Origin: a virus
DNA: 26,044 nt
Reading direction: 5' to 3' (one strand)
Virus record (IMG/VR): IMGVR_UViG_3300031211_000340
Location: 1-26,044 of that record
Each line of letters opens with the position of its first letter. Positions within the stretch are counted from its first letter, which is position 1. Of this stretch, positions 1-4,602 are shown one piece after another. Both the position numbers and the translations under genes were made by a program. The notes under the pieces were generated by a model. That model was not told where the DNA came from. It saw only the letters and a list, made by a program, of their open reading frames with translations, and searched no databases.

Positions 1-42
1 CTGCTTTTGGTCGTCCGATTCCTTGTAGACCCTGACCGCCAT
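1..42 (-). CDS. Partial CDS, start of an unknown gene running off the left edge
   Basis: Only the first 14 codons are visible (MAVRVYKESDDQKQ), continuing past position 1. The start is supported by a strong ribosome binding site, CAAGGAG (minus strand, 54-48), five bases before the ATG at 42-40. It begins 13 bases after the stop of the 65-aa gene at 56-253, so it is very probably the next gene of the same leftward operon. The visible peptide is too short to name a family. Confidence 0.7.
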   Translation of the reverse strand, partial: MAVRVYKESDDQKQ

Positions 43-55
43 AGATACTCCTTGT

Positions 56-253
56 TTAGACTCGTAGCGACCCATCCAATAGGCCGTAGTAGAAATGCAT
101 AAACTTAATCCTGTACTTCTCCAGGTCGGCCAAATAATCAATAGCCTCTGAGTAGTCTTCAGTCCTCGGCTCTTTGTGTCCAAGTCTCTCCATCAGAACA
201 ATCGCGCCCTCTTTGGCCTCACTGTCCTTCTTCCACACGTTATCTAAATTCAT
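56..253 (-). CDS. Hypothetical 65-aa acidic protein in the leftward operon
   Basis: Small, charged, soluble-looking protein with no signal peptide or membrane segment. The middle is probably helical (EDYSEAIDYLADLEKYRIKF, about residues 31-51) and the C-terminus is aromatic-rich. I do not recognise a family. Its ATG overlaps the stop codon of the winged-helix gene upstream (ATGA at 253-250), so translational coupling is likely, and it is followed by a well-marked start of another gene. That places it in a tight replication/regulation operon, but its own job is unknown. Confidence 0.7.
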   Translation of the reverse strand: MNLDNVWKKDSEAKEGAIVLMERLGHKEPRTEDYSEAIDYLADLEKYRIKFMHFYYGLLDGSLRV

Positions 254-567
254 TTGCTCTTCCCCACTTCGCTATCCATTGTTCTCATGAACTTCAAACC
301 TTCTTCGGTCAGGCCATACACGGTGTAGTAACGTTGACGCAAAACGTCAGTTAACCCAAACGTCTTTCCAATCTCAAGCCCCCGGTTTATATTCCTGCTC
401 GGTATTTTGAACTCTTTCGTCATATCTTTTTGCGTCATCCTTAGATTTTCGCCAGACATGTCGTGATGAAAAAGAATTGTTCGCATAATGTGAATGAAGT
501 TTGAATCAACAAACCACCTGTAGGCATCTTGCCACTCTCTTTGCCACTCTCTGCTTACTTCACTCAT
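250..567 (-). CDS. Winged-helix DNA-binding protein, 105 aa
   Basis: The central and C-terminal parts read like a winged helix. A helical stretch (about residues 24-45) is followed by a turn and recognition-helix-like segment (MTQKDMTKEFKIPSRNINRG, about 44-63), then a two-strand wing and final helix (RQRYYTVYGLTEEGLKFM, about 78-95). This resembles the MarR/replication-protein type of wHTH domain, but no close family is recognised. Start and stop overlap both neighbours by four bases (ATGA), so it is co-translated with the candidate initiator upstream. The N-terminus carries a perfect 12-bp tandem duplication that repeats REWQ. It may be a transcription regulator or a partner of the initiator. 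Confidence 0.75.
   Translation of the reverse strand: MSEVSREWQREWQDAYRWFVDSNFIHIMRTILFHHDMSGENLRMTQKDMTKEFKIPSRNINRGLEIGKTFGLTDVLRQRYYTVYGLTEEGLKFMRTMDSEVGKSK
529..552 (-). repeat. Perfect 12-bp tandem duplication inside the winged-helix gene
   Basis: The 12-mer TTGCCACTCTCT (plus strand) occurs twice back to back at 529-540 and 541-552. It is in frame and duplicates four residues (REWQ REWQ) near the N-terminus of the winged-helix protein. This is typical of replication slippage. Confidence 0.95.
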
Positions 568-1574
568 GACACCTTCCCCTTGCGCAGCAGCTGCGCCCTC
601 AATTCTTCAAAGTACCCAAGTTCCGGACCTGTCGCCTCGTCAGCATGTGCCTCGAACTGCTCCAGCACCTCTCGTCTTGTCTCAGTGTAACCCCTGGTCA
701 CTTTGAGGCTGCTCGAATTCGTGTATCCATTGCTCATCGTGCCATTCCTCGGTTTTCGTTTCTTCATGTTCCAGCCTCCTTGCTTGACCCTGCCAATCAT
801 CGTCCTGAGCCATCCACCCCAGTTTTGTATGCCTTTGGCCGCTTCCACTTCCCCAAGTACGTACTCGGTTTGTTCATCGCTGAGCCCGCCAGCCTTAGCG
901 GCTGCTTTGATTTCATCCTGGTCACCCTTTGCGACCTTGTCTGCGTCAATATGTCGACTTGATTTGGTTACCTTGGTTTCTTTTTCTTCTCGTTTAGGTA
1001 AATCCTGACATACATCTTGTGCGTCATGGTCCTCGTCGCACATGTATGTATTAGTTTCTTCGGAGAAGAAGTTAGGATTGTTGAACTTTGAGTTCATTAA
1101 GTCGCGCCACTCAGCAAATCCAGCCAGTGTATAGCGCTTGGGAGGCGTTTTTTCTCTTGAGATATTCTTGTATGAGCCCGGCTGCTTAAATAGAAAGCCT
1201 TCGTCCGTTAACCTCTTCAGGTTCCGGTAAACGGTTACCTTACACATCTTGATTTTTATTTTGGCGTGGATGGCCTCAACGGAAGGGCTGCCAACCCCGT
1301 CGACATCTGTAAGAAAGGTAATTGCTTCGAGGATTGCGCTCATGTATGGGTTAAAGCAGTTCTTGCTACTTAAGTCGGTTAGCCACTTTCGCTTATCTGC
1401 GCTTGATTGCTCCCACTCATCAACCAAATGTCTGTCCGTCTTATATTCTTCCTTTTCCCTGTAGACGGGCGAATATACACCATTGTCGACTTGAGTACGA
1501 TTTGTAACTATTTTCGTATTTTCGTCGATATGCGGTTGAATGGCGCGATCGGAAGGGGTATTATGCCTGGGCAT
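564..1574 (-). CDS. Candidate phage replication initiator / replisome organiser (winged-helix, O- or DnaD-like)
   Basis: A 336-aa protein with a disordered, charged N-terminus (1-75), a winged-helix domain (about 80-150, including SVEAIHAKIKIKMCKVTVYR as helix-turn-helix and a basic wing before KRYTL), a charged linker (about 170-215), and a C-terminal helical domain ending in NWGGWLRTMIGRVKQGGW. A DNA-binding winged helix followed by a small C-terminal domain with that tryptophan signature is the layout of lambda-O or DnaD-like phage initiators that recruit the helicase loader; this is an inference from layout, not a firm match. The start is fixed by AAGGAG seven bases before ATG (1586-1581). 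It sits next to an array of four palindromic 20-bp repeats that could be its origin. A plain transcription factor is the alternative. Confidence 0.55.
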   Translation of the reverse strand: MPRHNTPSDRAIQPHIDENTKIVTNRTQVDNGVYSPVYREKEEYKTDRHLVDEWEQSSADKRKWLTDLSSKNCFNPYMSAILEAITFLTDVDGVGSPSVEAIHAKIKIKMCKVTVYRNLKRLTDEGFLFKQPGSYKNISREKTPPKRYTLAGFAEWRDLMNSKFNNPNFFSEETNTYMCDEDHDAQDVCQDLPKREEKETKVTKSSRHIDADKVAKGDQDEIKAAAKAGGLSDEQTEYVLGEVEAAKGIQNWGGWLRTMIGRVKQGGWNMKKRKPRNGTMSNGYTNSSSLKVTRGYTETRREVLEQFEAHADEATGPELGYFEELRAQLLRKGKVS

Positions 1575-1851
1575 TCAAATGCTCCTTGTGAACAGTGGTT
1601 TTAAAATTTCTGCTATTCCTTGGCGTTAAGATACTTCTTGTGAACGGTGGTTTTAAAATTTCTGCTATTCCTTGTATGACTGTGTTGTTTGCTAGATAAG
1701 ATTTGTTGCTTGCTCGCATATAAATTCTTATTAAAAAGCTTTGGGTCCTCGCGGCCCTTGTTGTCTGCCCTGGCTCTTTTGTCAGGGTACGACACACTTT
1801 ACCTGCGTCTCTCATTGATATCCCTCTTTCATTTTTAAATTGCTGTTCCAT
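1561..1851 (-). CDS. Possible small ORF, 96 aa, doubtful
   Basis: An ORF starting MEQQFKNERGISMRDAGKV has a good ribosome binding site (AAAGGAG, 1865-1859, seven bases before the ATG at 1851). It overlaps the start of the candidate initiator gene by 14 bases, as coupled phage genes often do. Against it: the second half is low in recognisable structure and is read through two copies of a 38-bp direct repeat, one of which carries the ribosome binding site of the next gene. Perhaps only the leader of the operon is transcribed and a short peptide is made. No family recognised. Confidence 0.35.
   Translation of the reverse strand: MEQQFKNERGISMRDAGKVCRTLTKEPGQTTRAARTQSFLIRIYMRASNKSYLANNTVIQGIAEILKPPFTRSILTPRNSRNFKTTVHKEHLNAQA
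1585..1622 (-). repeat. 38-bp direct repeat, copy next to the initiator start
   Basis: Matches the copy at 1637-1674 with one mismatch. On the minus strand it begins CAAGGAATAGCAG, contains the self-complementary core TTTTAAAA and ends at the ribosome binding site of the gene starting at 1574. The spacing between copies is 52 bp. Confidence 0.95.
1637..1674 (-). repeat. 38-bp direct repeat, upstream copy
   Basis: The second copy of the leader repeat. Beyond the 38 bp the similarity continues with decay: where the functional copy has AAGGAG followed by ATG, this one has AAGAAG followed by ACG at the same distance. It looks like a duplicated, inactivated translation start. Confidence 0.95.
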
Positions 1852-1878
1852 TGCGCGGCTCCTTTGCATCCATTAATC

Positions 1879-1888
1879 CAGTTAACTG
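1879..1888. promoter_or_regulatory. 10-bp perfect palindrome CAGTTAACTG
   Basis: A self-complementary decamer lies about 30 bases upstream of the first possible start of the leftward operon. The position suits an operator, but it is short and occurs once, so chance is possible. No convincing sigma-70 promoter for the leftward operon was found close by; TATAGA on the minus strand near 1912 is a possible -10 without a well-spaced -35. Confidence 0.25.
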
Positions 1889-2002
1889 TGTCGAAAACTA
1901 CCGACAGCCATCTATATTCCGGGTTTTAACCTCTGCGTGCAAGCTCAAACGCCATGGGGAGAAGCACCTATGGGAAATTTTTTGTGCCTGTGTTTTTTGT
2001 TG

Positions 2003-2079
2003 GTGACAATTTACGTCACAAAGTGACGCTCTACGTCACAATGTGACAATTTACGTCACAATGTGACAATTTACGTCAC
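2003..2079. repeat. Four tandem 17-bp imperfect palindromes at exact 20-bp pitch: candidate iteron origin or operator array
   Basis: The unit GTGACAATTTACGTCAC occurs at 2003-2019, 2043-2059 and 2063-2079, and a variant GTGACGCTCTACGTCAC at 2023-2039. Each has inverted arms GTGAC/GTCAC separated by 7 bases, with 3-base linkers AAA, AAT and AAT. In the variant copy only three centre bases change and both arms are kept, which suggests a protein reads the arms. The 20-bp pitch puts every copy on roughly the same face of the helix. An AT-rich stretch (about 1973-2002) flanks the array on the left. Four O-binding iterons of similar size and spacing make up the lambda origin, so an origin is plausible beside the candidate initiator; repressor operators are the other reading. 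Confidence 0.85.
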
Positions 2080-2183
2080 TCAGTCAGAGAATTGCCTGGC
2101 ACAATAAGATGAGAGTTGCACAACACACAATCTGCGCGCTATGTTGGTTCTTCGTGATTCCTTTCACGAGCTTTCCTGCCTGG

Positions 2184-2204
2184 GGGCGGATTGATTCCCC
2201 GCCC
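2184..2204. promoter_or_regulatory. GC-rich inverted repeat over the leader promoter -35
   Basis: GGGCGG (2184-2189) and CCGCCC (2199-2204) form a perfect 6-bp inverted repeat with a 9-base centre that contains the putative -35 element TTGATT. There is no T-tract after it, so it is a poor terminator. An operator that blocks the promoter is more likely, though unproven. Confidence 0.4.
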
Positions 2205-2218
2205 TCGATTTATATAAG
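2191..2218 (+). promoter_or_regulatory. Sigma-70-like promoter for the rightward early transcript
   Basis: TTGATT (2191-2196) is followed by a 16-base spacer and TATAAG (2213-2218; five of six consensus bases). Transcription would start near 2225 and run into the structured leader and then the early genes from 2473 on. A weaker candidate lies upstream (TTGCAC 2116-2121, 18 bases, TATGTT 2140-2145). Confidence 0.5.
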
Positions 2219-2224
2219 ATTGTC

Positions 2225-2372
2225 GAGCGTGGCAGCTGGCCCTGTTGCACTCTCAAGACAACAAAGTTAAGATGCCCTTGTTCGCAATTCAACTAACCGA
2301 AAGGTTATAGAGCGGGACTTTCTAGCGATGGGCCTTGCGAACACTTAACCCTGGCCCATGCCGGGGTTTTTT
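2225..2372 (+). ncRNA. Structured leader RNA with terminator/antiterminator choice (putative attenuator)
   Basis: Between the promoter and the first early gene the RNA can form several exact pairings. (a) TGTTCGCAA (2279-2287) pairs over 9 bp with TTGCGAACA (2335-2343). (b) Inside it is a hairpin TAACC-GAAA-GGTTA (2294-2307) with a GNRA-type loop. (c) An intrinsic terminator lies at 2347-2372. (d) ATGGGCC (2328-2334) pairs over 7 bp with GGCCCAT (2353-2359), which overlaps the left arm and loop of the terminator, so (c) and (d) exclude each other. No convincing ORF fills this stretch. The layout is that of an attenuator or of a small RNA ending at the terminator. What would switch it is unknown, and no known riboswitch family was recognised. 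Confidence 0.5.
2347..2372 (+). terminator. Intrinsic terminator in the early leader
   Basis: AACCCTGGC (2347-2355) pairs with GCCGGGGTT (2360-2368) around a CCAT loop, with one G-U pair, and a run of six T (2367-2372) follows. It lies about 100 bases before the first early gene start at 2473, so it would stop transcripts before the gene unless it is bypassed. Confidence 0.75.
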
Positions 2373-2472
2373 ATGTCTAAAATATTCTCGCCAAAACCAG
2401 TCAACCGCTGGTAAAATAGAATAGTTGCGGCGCAGTATAGCAACGACTCCTTTAAGGAATCTGGAGGCGCCC

Positions 2473-2748
2473 ATGCTTTTATTCGAGCTTATCCTTAACC
2501 TCTTAAAGAAATGCTTCTCGTGCTGCTGCACAGAAGTAGAGCAGCCTGAACAACCACAACCCCTAGCGCACAATACGCACAATACGCAGAATGCGAACAT
2601 TCGTGGCGACGAAGACGGCAATCACCATAACAACCACACTTACAATGTGAGCGGAGACGGTCGCGTCTACATCTTTAGCCAGACCGGAGGCAGGAGACCT
2701 GACGACGAGCTCCAGCCAACTGTCATACGCGCGCTCACCTATAAATAG
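2473..2748 (+). CDS. Hypothetical 91-aa early protein with Cys cluster and His/Asn-rich middle
   Basis: The start at 2473 is chosen over in-frame upstream starts because GGAGG lies five bases before it. The first 14 residues (MLLFELILNLLKKC) form a hydrophobic, possibly amphipathic helix. Four cysteines follow within six residues (CFSCCC, about 15-20). A His/Asn-rich stretch (about 34-58) comes next and contains an NTHNT repeat encoded by a 9-bp tandem repeat. The C-terminus is polar. Membrane association by the N-terminal helix and metal binding by the Cys and His groups are guesses. There is no lipobox with a proper signal peptide. It is the first gene of the early rightward block, where phages often carry host-takeover or anti-defence proteins. 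Confidence 0.6.
   Translation: MLLFELILNLLKKCFSCCCTEVEQPEQPQPLAHNTHNTQNANIRGDEDGNHHNNHTYNVSGDGRVYIFSQTGGRRPDDELQPTVIRALTYK
2567..2593 (+). repeat. Three 9-bp tandem repeats (CGCACAATA)
   Basis: Two exact copies (2567-2575, 2576-2584) and one degenerate copy (2585-2593) lie in frame in the early 91-aa gene, giving the HNTHNTQN peptide. It is a slippage-type microsatellite. Confidence 0.85.
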
Positions 2749-2763
2749 AAAGCTAAATGTACA

Positions 2764-2777
2764 GCGTGTTGACACGC
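2764..2777. promoter_or_regulatory. Operator-like palindrome centred on a -35 element
   Basis: GCGTGT (2764-2769) and ACACGC (2772-2777) are perfect 6-bp inverted arms separated by TG. The palindrome covers the perfect -35 TTGACA at 2769-2774, so a bound protein would exclude RNA polymerase. Confidence 0.45.
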
Positions 2778-2797
2778 CTTGTGCGCCTGTGTACCAT
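2769..2797 (+). promoter_or_regulatory. Early sigma-70 promoter before the membrane-protein gene
   Basis: TTGACA (2769-2774, full consensus) is followed by a 17-base spacer and TACCAT (2792-2797, four of six). Transcription would start near 2804, 33 bases before the ATG at 2837. The -10 lies inside the 11-bp palindromic box TGTACCATACA (2790-2800), which recurs with one change at a second early promoter. Confidence 0.6.
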
Positions 2798-2800
2798 ACA
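2790..2800. promoter_or_regulatory. Shared 11-bp palindromic box, copy 1 (TGTACCATACA)
   Basis: Inverted arms TGTA/TACA around CCA; flanking G and C extend it to 5+3+5 (2789-2801). It matches the box at 3784-3794 in 10 of 11 positions, and in both places the -10 hexamer occupies box positions 3-8. Confidence 0.5.
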
Positions 2801-2836
2801 CTCTTGTTTGTGTCCCATCGCTAAATAGGAGTCCGT

Positions 2837-3052
2837 ATGAACAATAATGATGTAAATGAATGGGGGGTTGAAGAAACCCCCTCACACTTAAAGACCGGCT
2901 TTAAGATTTTCGTAATGCTTATAGCCTATGTGGTGGCGTGCGCTATCCCCCCTCTTTTTTCGCTCATTCTCTTCGGGTTCCTTTATGTTGTATCCAAAAA
3001 AAGAGAAGGAGCGGTCAGTCGTGACGATAAAGAAAGTAATCAGCCCCAGTAA
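2837..3052 (+). CDS. Small early membrane protein, 71 aa
   Basis: Residues about 20-53 are strongly hydrophobic (FKIFVMLIAYVVACAIPPLF then SLILFGFLYVV) and broken by a PP turn, so they form either two short membrane helices as a hairpin or one long one. An acidic N-terminus and a basic then mixed C-terminus (SKKREG...) follow. TAGGAG lies six bases before the ATG, and a consensus-like promoter lies just upstream. Family unknown. Possible roles are an early inner-membrane effector such as superinfection exclusion, or a small holin-like protein; nothing in the sequence decides. Confidence 0.7.
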   Translation: MNNNDVNEWGVEETPSHLKTGFKIFVMLIAYVVACAIPPLFSLILFGFLYVVSKKREGAVSRDDKESNQPQ

Positions 3053-3062
3053 GGAGTGCGCT

Positions 3063-3413
3063 ATGGATGAGAGAGATTTTAATGTTCGTCATTTCAGCGC
3101 AGAGATGGCCGACATGCTAGACGAGGACCCAGAGATGCTTCATTCAAACTACAGCGAGCTTAAGAAGGATGACCAGCTCATTGTGTTTGAAGCGTTCTAC
3201 GAGTGCATGTCAGAAGAATTTAGGATTGAGTCTATCGTTAAGTGCGAGGGCTTAAGTCTGATGTCTCGCGTTCTCTTTGAGGCCGGCACGGACGATATGA
3301 ATGATGCGGCTGATGTTCTAAGGGAAGAGCTGTTTAAGTACTTAAGTATCTGCGTGGCAGAGCAGTACGAGCAGTATATTGAGTATTTTAGATTAGTAAC
3401 AAGGACACATTAA
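3063..3413 (+). CDS. Early protein of unknown function, 116 aa; paralogue of the next gene
   Basis: Starts at 3063 (MDERDFNVRHF), where AAGGAG lies six bases upstream; a longer reading frame from 2928 overlaps the previous gene and lacks this support. It is acidic and mostly helical, with no membrane segment. It aligns without gaps over about 100 residues with the product of the following gene. Shared positions include F, L, Y..L, V(F/Y)(E/Q)AF(Y/F).C(M/I), and near the C-terminus YL...V...Y...I. The pair therefore arose by duplication and keeps a hydrophobic core. The stop TAA is directly followed by the next ATG, so they are probably made together and may form a heteromer. Confidence 0.75.
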   Translation: MDERDFNVRHFSAEMADMLDEDPEMLHSNYSELKKDDQLIVFEAFYECMSEEFRIESIVKCEGLSLMSRVLFEAGTDDMNDAADVLREELFKYLSICVAEQYEQYIEYFRLVTRTH

Positions 3414-3782
3414 ATGATTGAAGGACAGCTCAACATAAAGCTATTCAACCTGAAGACCTGCGCGCTCCTCTCTAACTGGGGTGAGCCGATTATCACGGAC
3501 TACAGGGCGCTAACTGAAGAGAAAAAGGAAGATGTGTACCAAGCTTTCTTTGCCTGCATTAACCATGATGGTTTCTATGGCATCATCCAGCTGCTCTTGC
3601 CGACAGCAGAGATGCAGCACGAGTACGCAGAGAGAGTCTTCGCGAAAGACATAGAGATAATCAAAGAAGTTAAGATTAAGATACGAAACTATTTGCAGTC
3701 ACACGTGGGTGGGGCGTATGCAAACCTTATAAAGACCGCGACAGAGTCAGATGAAATTAAACTTGGATTGGACGCACGATAG
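3414..3782 (+). CDS. Early protein of unknown function, 122 aa; paralogue of the preceding gene
   Basis: Follows the previous stop codon with no gap (TAAATG); AAGGA about ten bases upstream serves as ribosome binding site. It is mostly helical. The ungapped match to its neighbour runs from KLFNLKTCALL through DYRALTEEKKEDVYQAFFAC to RNYLQSHVGGAYANLI. It has a C-terminal extension (about 105-122) that the neighbour lacks. No catalytic motif was recognised. Early position and small size fit a host-modulating or anti-defence role, which is only an inference from context. Confidence 0.75.
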   Translation: MIEGQLNIKLFNLKTCALLSNWGEPIITDYRALTEEKKEDVYQAFFACINHDGFYGIIQLLLPTAEMQHEYAERVFAKDIEIIKEVKIKIRNYLQSHVGGAYANLIKTATESDEIKLGLDAR

Positions 3783-3791
3783 CTGTACAAT
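3763..3791 (+). promoter_or_regulatory. Promoter before the regulator/recombination genes
   Basis: TTGGAT (3763-3768, weak) is followed by 17 bases and TACAAT (3786-3791, five of six). It lies in the end of the preceding gene, and transcription would start near 3798, 21 bases before the ATG at 3819. The -10 sits inside the palindromic box TGTACAATACA (3784-3794), with the same register as the promoter at 2769-2797. Confidence 0.45.
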
Positions 3792-3794
3792 ACA
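3784..3794. promoter_or_regulatory. Shared 11-bp palindromic box, copy 2 (TGTACAATACA)
   Basis: Arms TGTA/TACA around CAA; differs from the copy at 2790-2800 only at position 6. It lies 24 bases before the ribbon-helix-helix gene, which suggests autoregulation. Confidence 0.5.
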
Positions 3795-3818
3795 AACGTA
3801 AACAACGCAGGTAATAAA

Positions 3819-4001
3819 ATGGAAAACAGGGTTAAATCAAAACGCATCACAATTCGAATGACGCCAGAGGCAAAGGAAAGTCTTGATGCTGCCGCTAAAG
3901 CTGAGGTGCGATCGGTAACTAATTTTATCGAATCGCTCGTGCATCAGCACTGTCATAGAAAAAAGGCAAAGGCCAAGAGAGAGACAAATGAAACGAAGTG
4001 A
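3819..4001 (+). CDS. Ribbon-helix-helix DNA-binding protein, 60 aa
   Basis: The sequence fits the RHH fold. A beta strand with alternating basic/hydrophobic residues (SKRITIRMT, about 7-15) reads DNA in this family as a paired ribbon. Then come helix 1 (PEAKESLDAAAKAEV, 16-30) and helix 2 (SVTNFIESLVHQHC, 32-45), with a basic tail. Length is normal for Arc/CopG/antitoxin-type repressors. No toxin gene accompanies it, so a phage transcription regulator is more likely than an antitoxin. Its last 14 bases overlap the ERF gene. A promoter with a palindromic box lies immediately upstream, so it may repress its own operon and the other promoter with the same box; this link is inferred. Confidence 0.8.
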   Translation: MENRVKSKRITIRMTPEAKESLDAAAKAEVRSVTNFIESLVHQHCHRKKAKAKRETNETK

Positions 4002-4602
4002 ATCAATTAAAGAAATTAGCGTGGCCATGGCGCTATTTCTTGGTGAAGTAGAGAACACCAGCAAAGATAAAGAAGGCTACGGCTACAAGTATGCCGACCT
4101 TGGCCAGCTCCTATCTTTGTGTAGGCCGTTGCTGTCCAGAAATAAGCTGGCAATATTCCAGTCTGTCGAGAACCCAGAGGGTAACGAAGACCGATGTTGC
4201 GTCCACACTCTGCTGTCACACGAAAGCGGCGAGTGGATAGAGACTCAGCTCTCAATGCCGGTCTTTGCAGGAAAGGGTATGAACTCTGCCCAGTGCATGG
4301 GGTCTGTTGCGACTTATGCTCGTCGCTATGCACTGTCGGCCATGCTTGGCATTACCCAAGAAGATGACGATGGTCGCTCCGGCGGAAGCAAGCCGCAAGA
4401 GGCTATCCGTCAAGCGCCAAGACTCATTGCTGCGTCACAAGTGAAAGAGCTTGAGCGCCTTATCGACTTAGCGGGCCTAGAGCCGGAGGTGGTGACTAAC
4501 AGTCTCAACCTGAAAGCCCTACCTGAAATCGCGGTCGACCAGTATTCGTCCGTTGTCAGACGACTTAATGCCGCAATGAAGAAAAGAGAGGTTGAAGAAT
4601 GA
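3988..4602 (+). CDS. erf: ERF-family single-strand annealing recombinase
   Basis: A 204-aa protein. The N-terminal region carries the family pattern of an aliphatic helix followed by GYGYKYADLGQLLSLCRPLL (about 31-50). The middle has LSHESGEWIETQLSMP (75-90), then the ERF hallmark MNSAQCMGSVATYARRYAL (about 96-114) and a DDD acidic stretch. ERF proteins anneal complementary single strands during phage recombination and circularisation or concatemer formation. The C-terminal part (about 140-204) is a separate helical region. It is paired with a YqaJ exonuclease by an ATGA overlap, the classic exonuclease/annealing-protein pair. The ATG at 3988 overlaps the RHH gene; it is preferred to M14 because the ERF N-terminal helix begins before M14. 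Confidence 0.9.
   Translation: MKRSESIKEISVAMALFLGEVENTSKDKEGYGYKYADLGQLLSLCRPLLSRNKLAIFQSVENPEGNEDRCCVHTLLSHESGEWIETQLSMPVFAGKGMNSAQCMGSVATYARRYALSAMLGITQEDDDGRSGGSKPQEAIRQAPRLIAASQVKELERLIDLAGLEPEVVTNSLNLKALPEIAVDQYSSVVRRLNAAMKKREVEE

Noticed and set aside
645-1008. Plus-strand ORFs over the initiator gene
   Set aside because: Antisense shadows of 564-1574 with low-complexity hydrophobic translations and no ribosome sites.
1613-1795. 60-aa ORF on the minus strand (MSYPDKRARAD...)
   Set aside because: It overlaps the better-supported frame with a ribosome site at 1851, has no Shine-Dalgarno sequence of its own, and its end is only the direct repeat read in another frame.
2003-2079. CRISPR array
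   Set aside because: The repeats are 17 bp with 3-base linkers that are nearly the same each time; there are no unique spacers of usual length and no cas genes.
2225-2345. tRNA-like sequence (GTTCGCAATT resembling a T-loop)
   Set aside because: No acceptor stem, anticodon arm or CCA end can be laid out; the GTTCGCAA segment pairs exactly with 2335-2343 instead.
2928-3062. N-terminal extension of the first paralogue gene to 2928
   Set aside because: It would overlap the membrane-protein gene by more than 120 bases out of frame; AAGGAG in front of 3063 and the ungapped match with the neighbour support the shorter form.
3819-4001. Antitoxin of a toxin-antitoxin pair
   Set aside because: No toxin-sized partner is adjacent; the next gene is an ERF recombinase, and the upstream genes do not resemble toxins I know.
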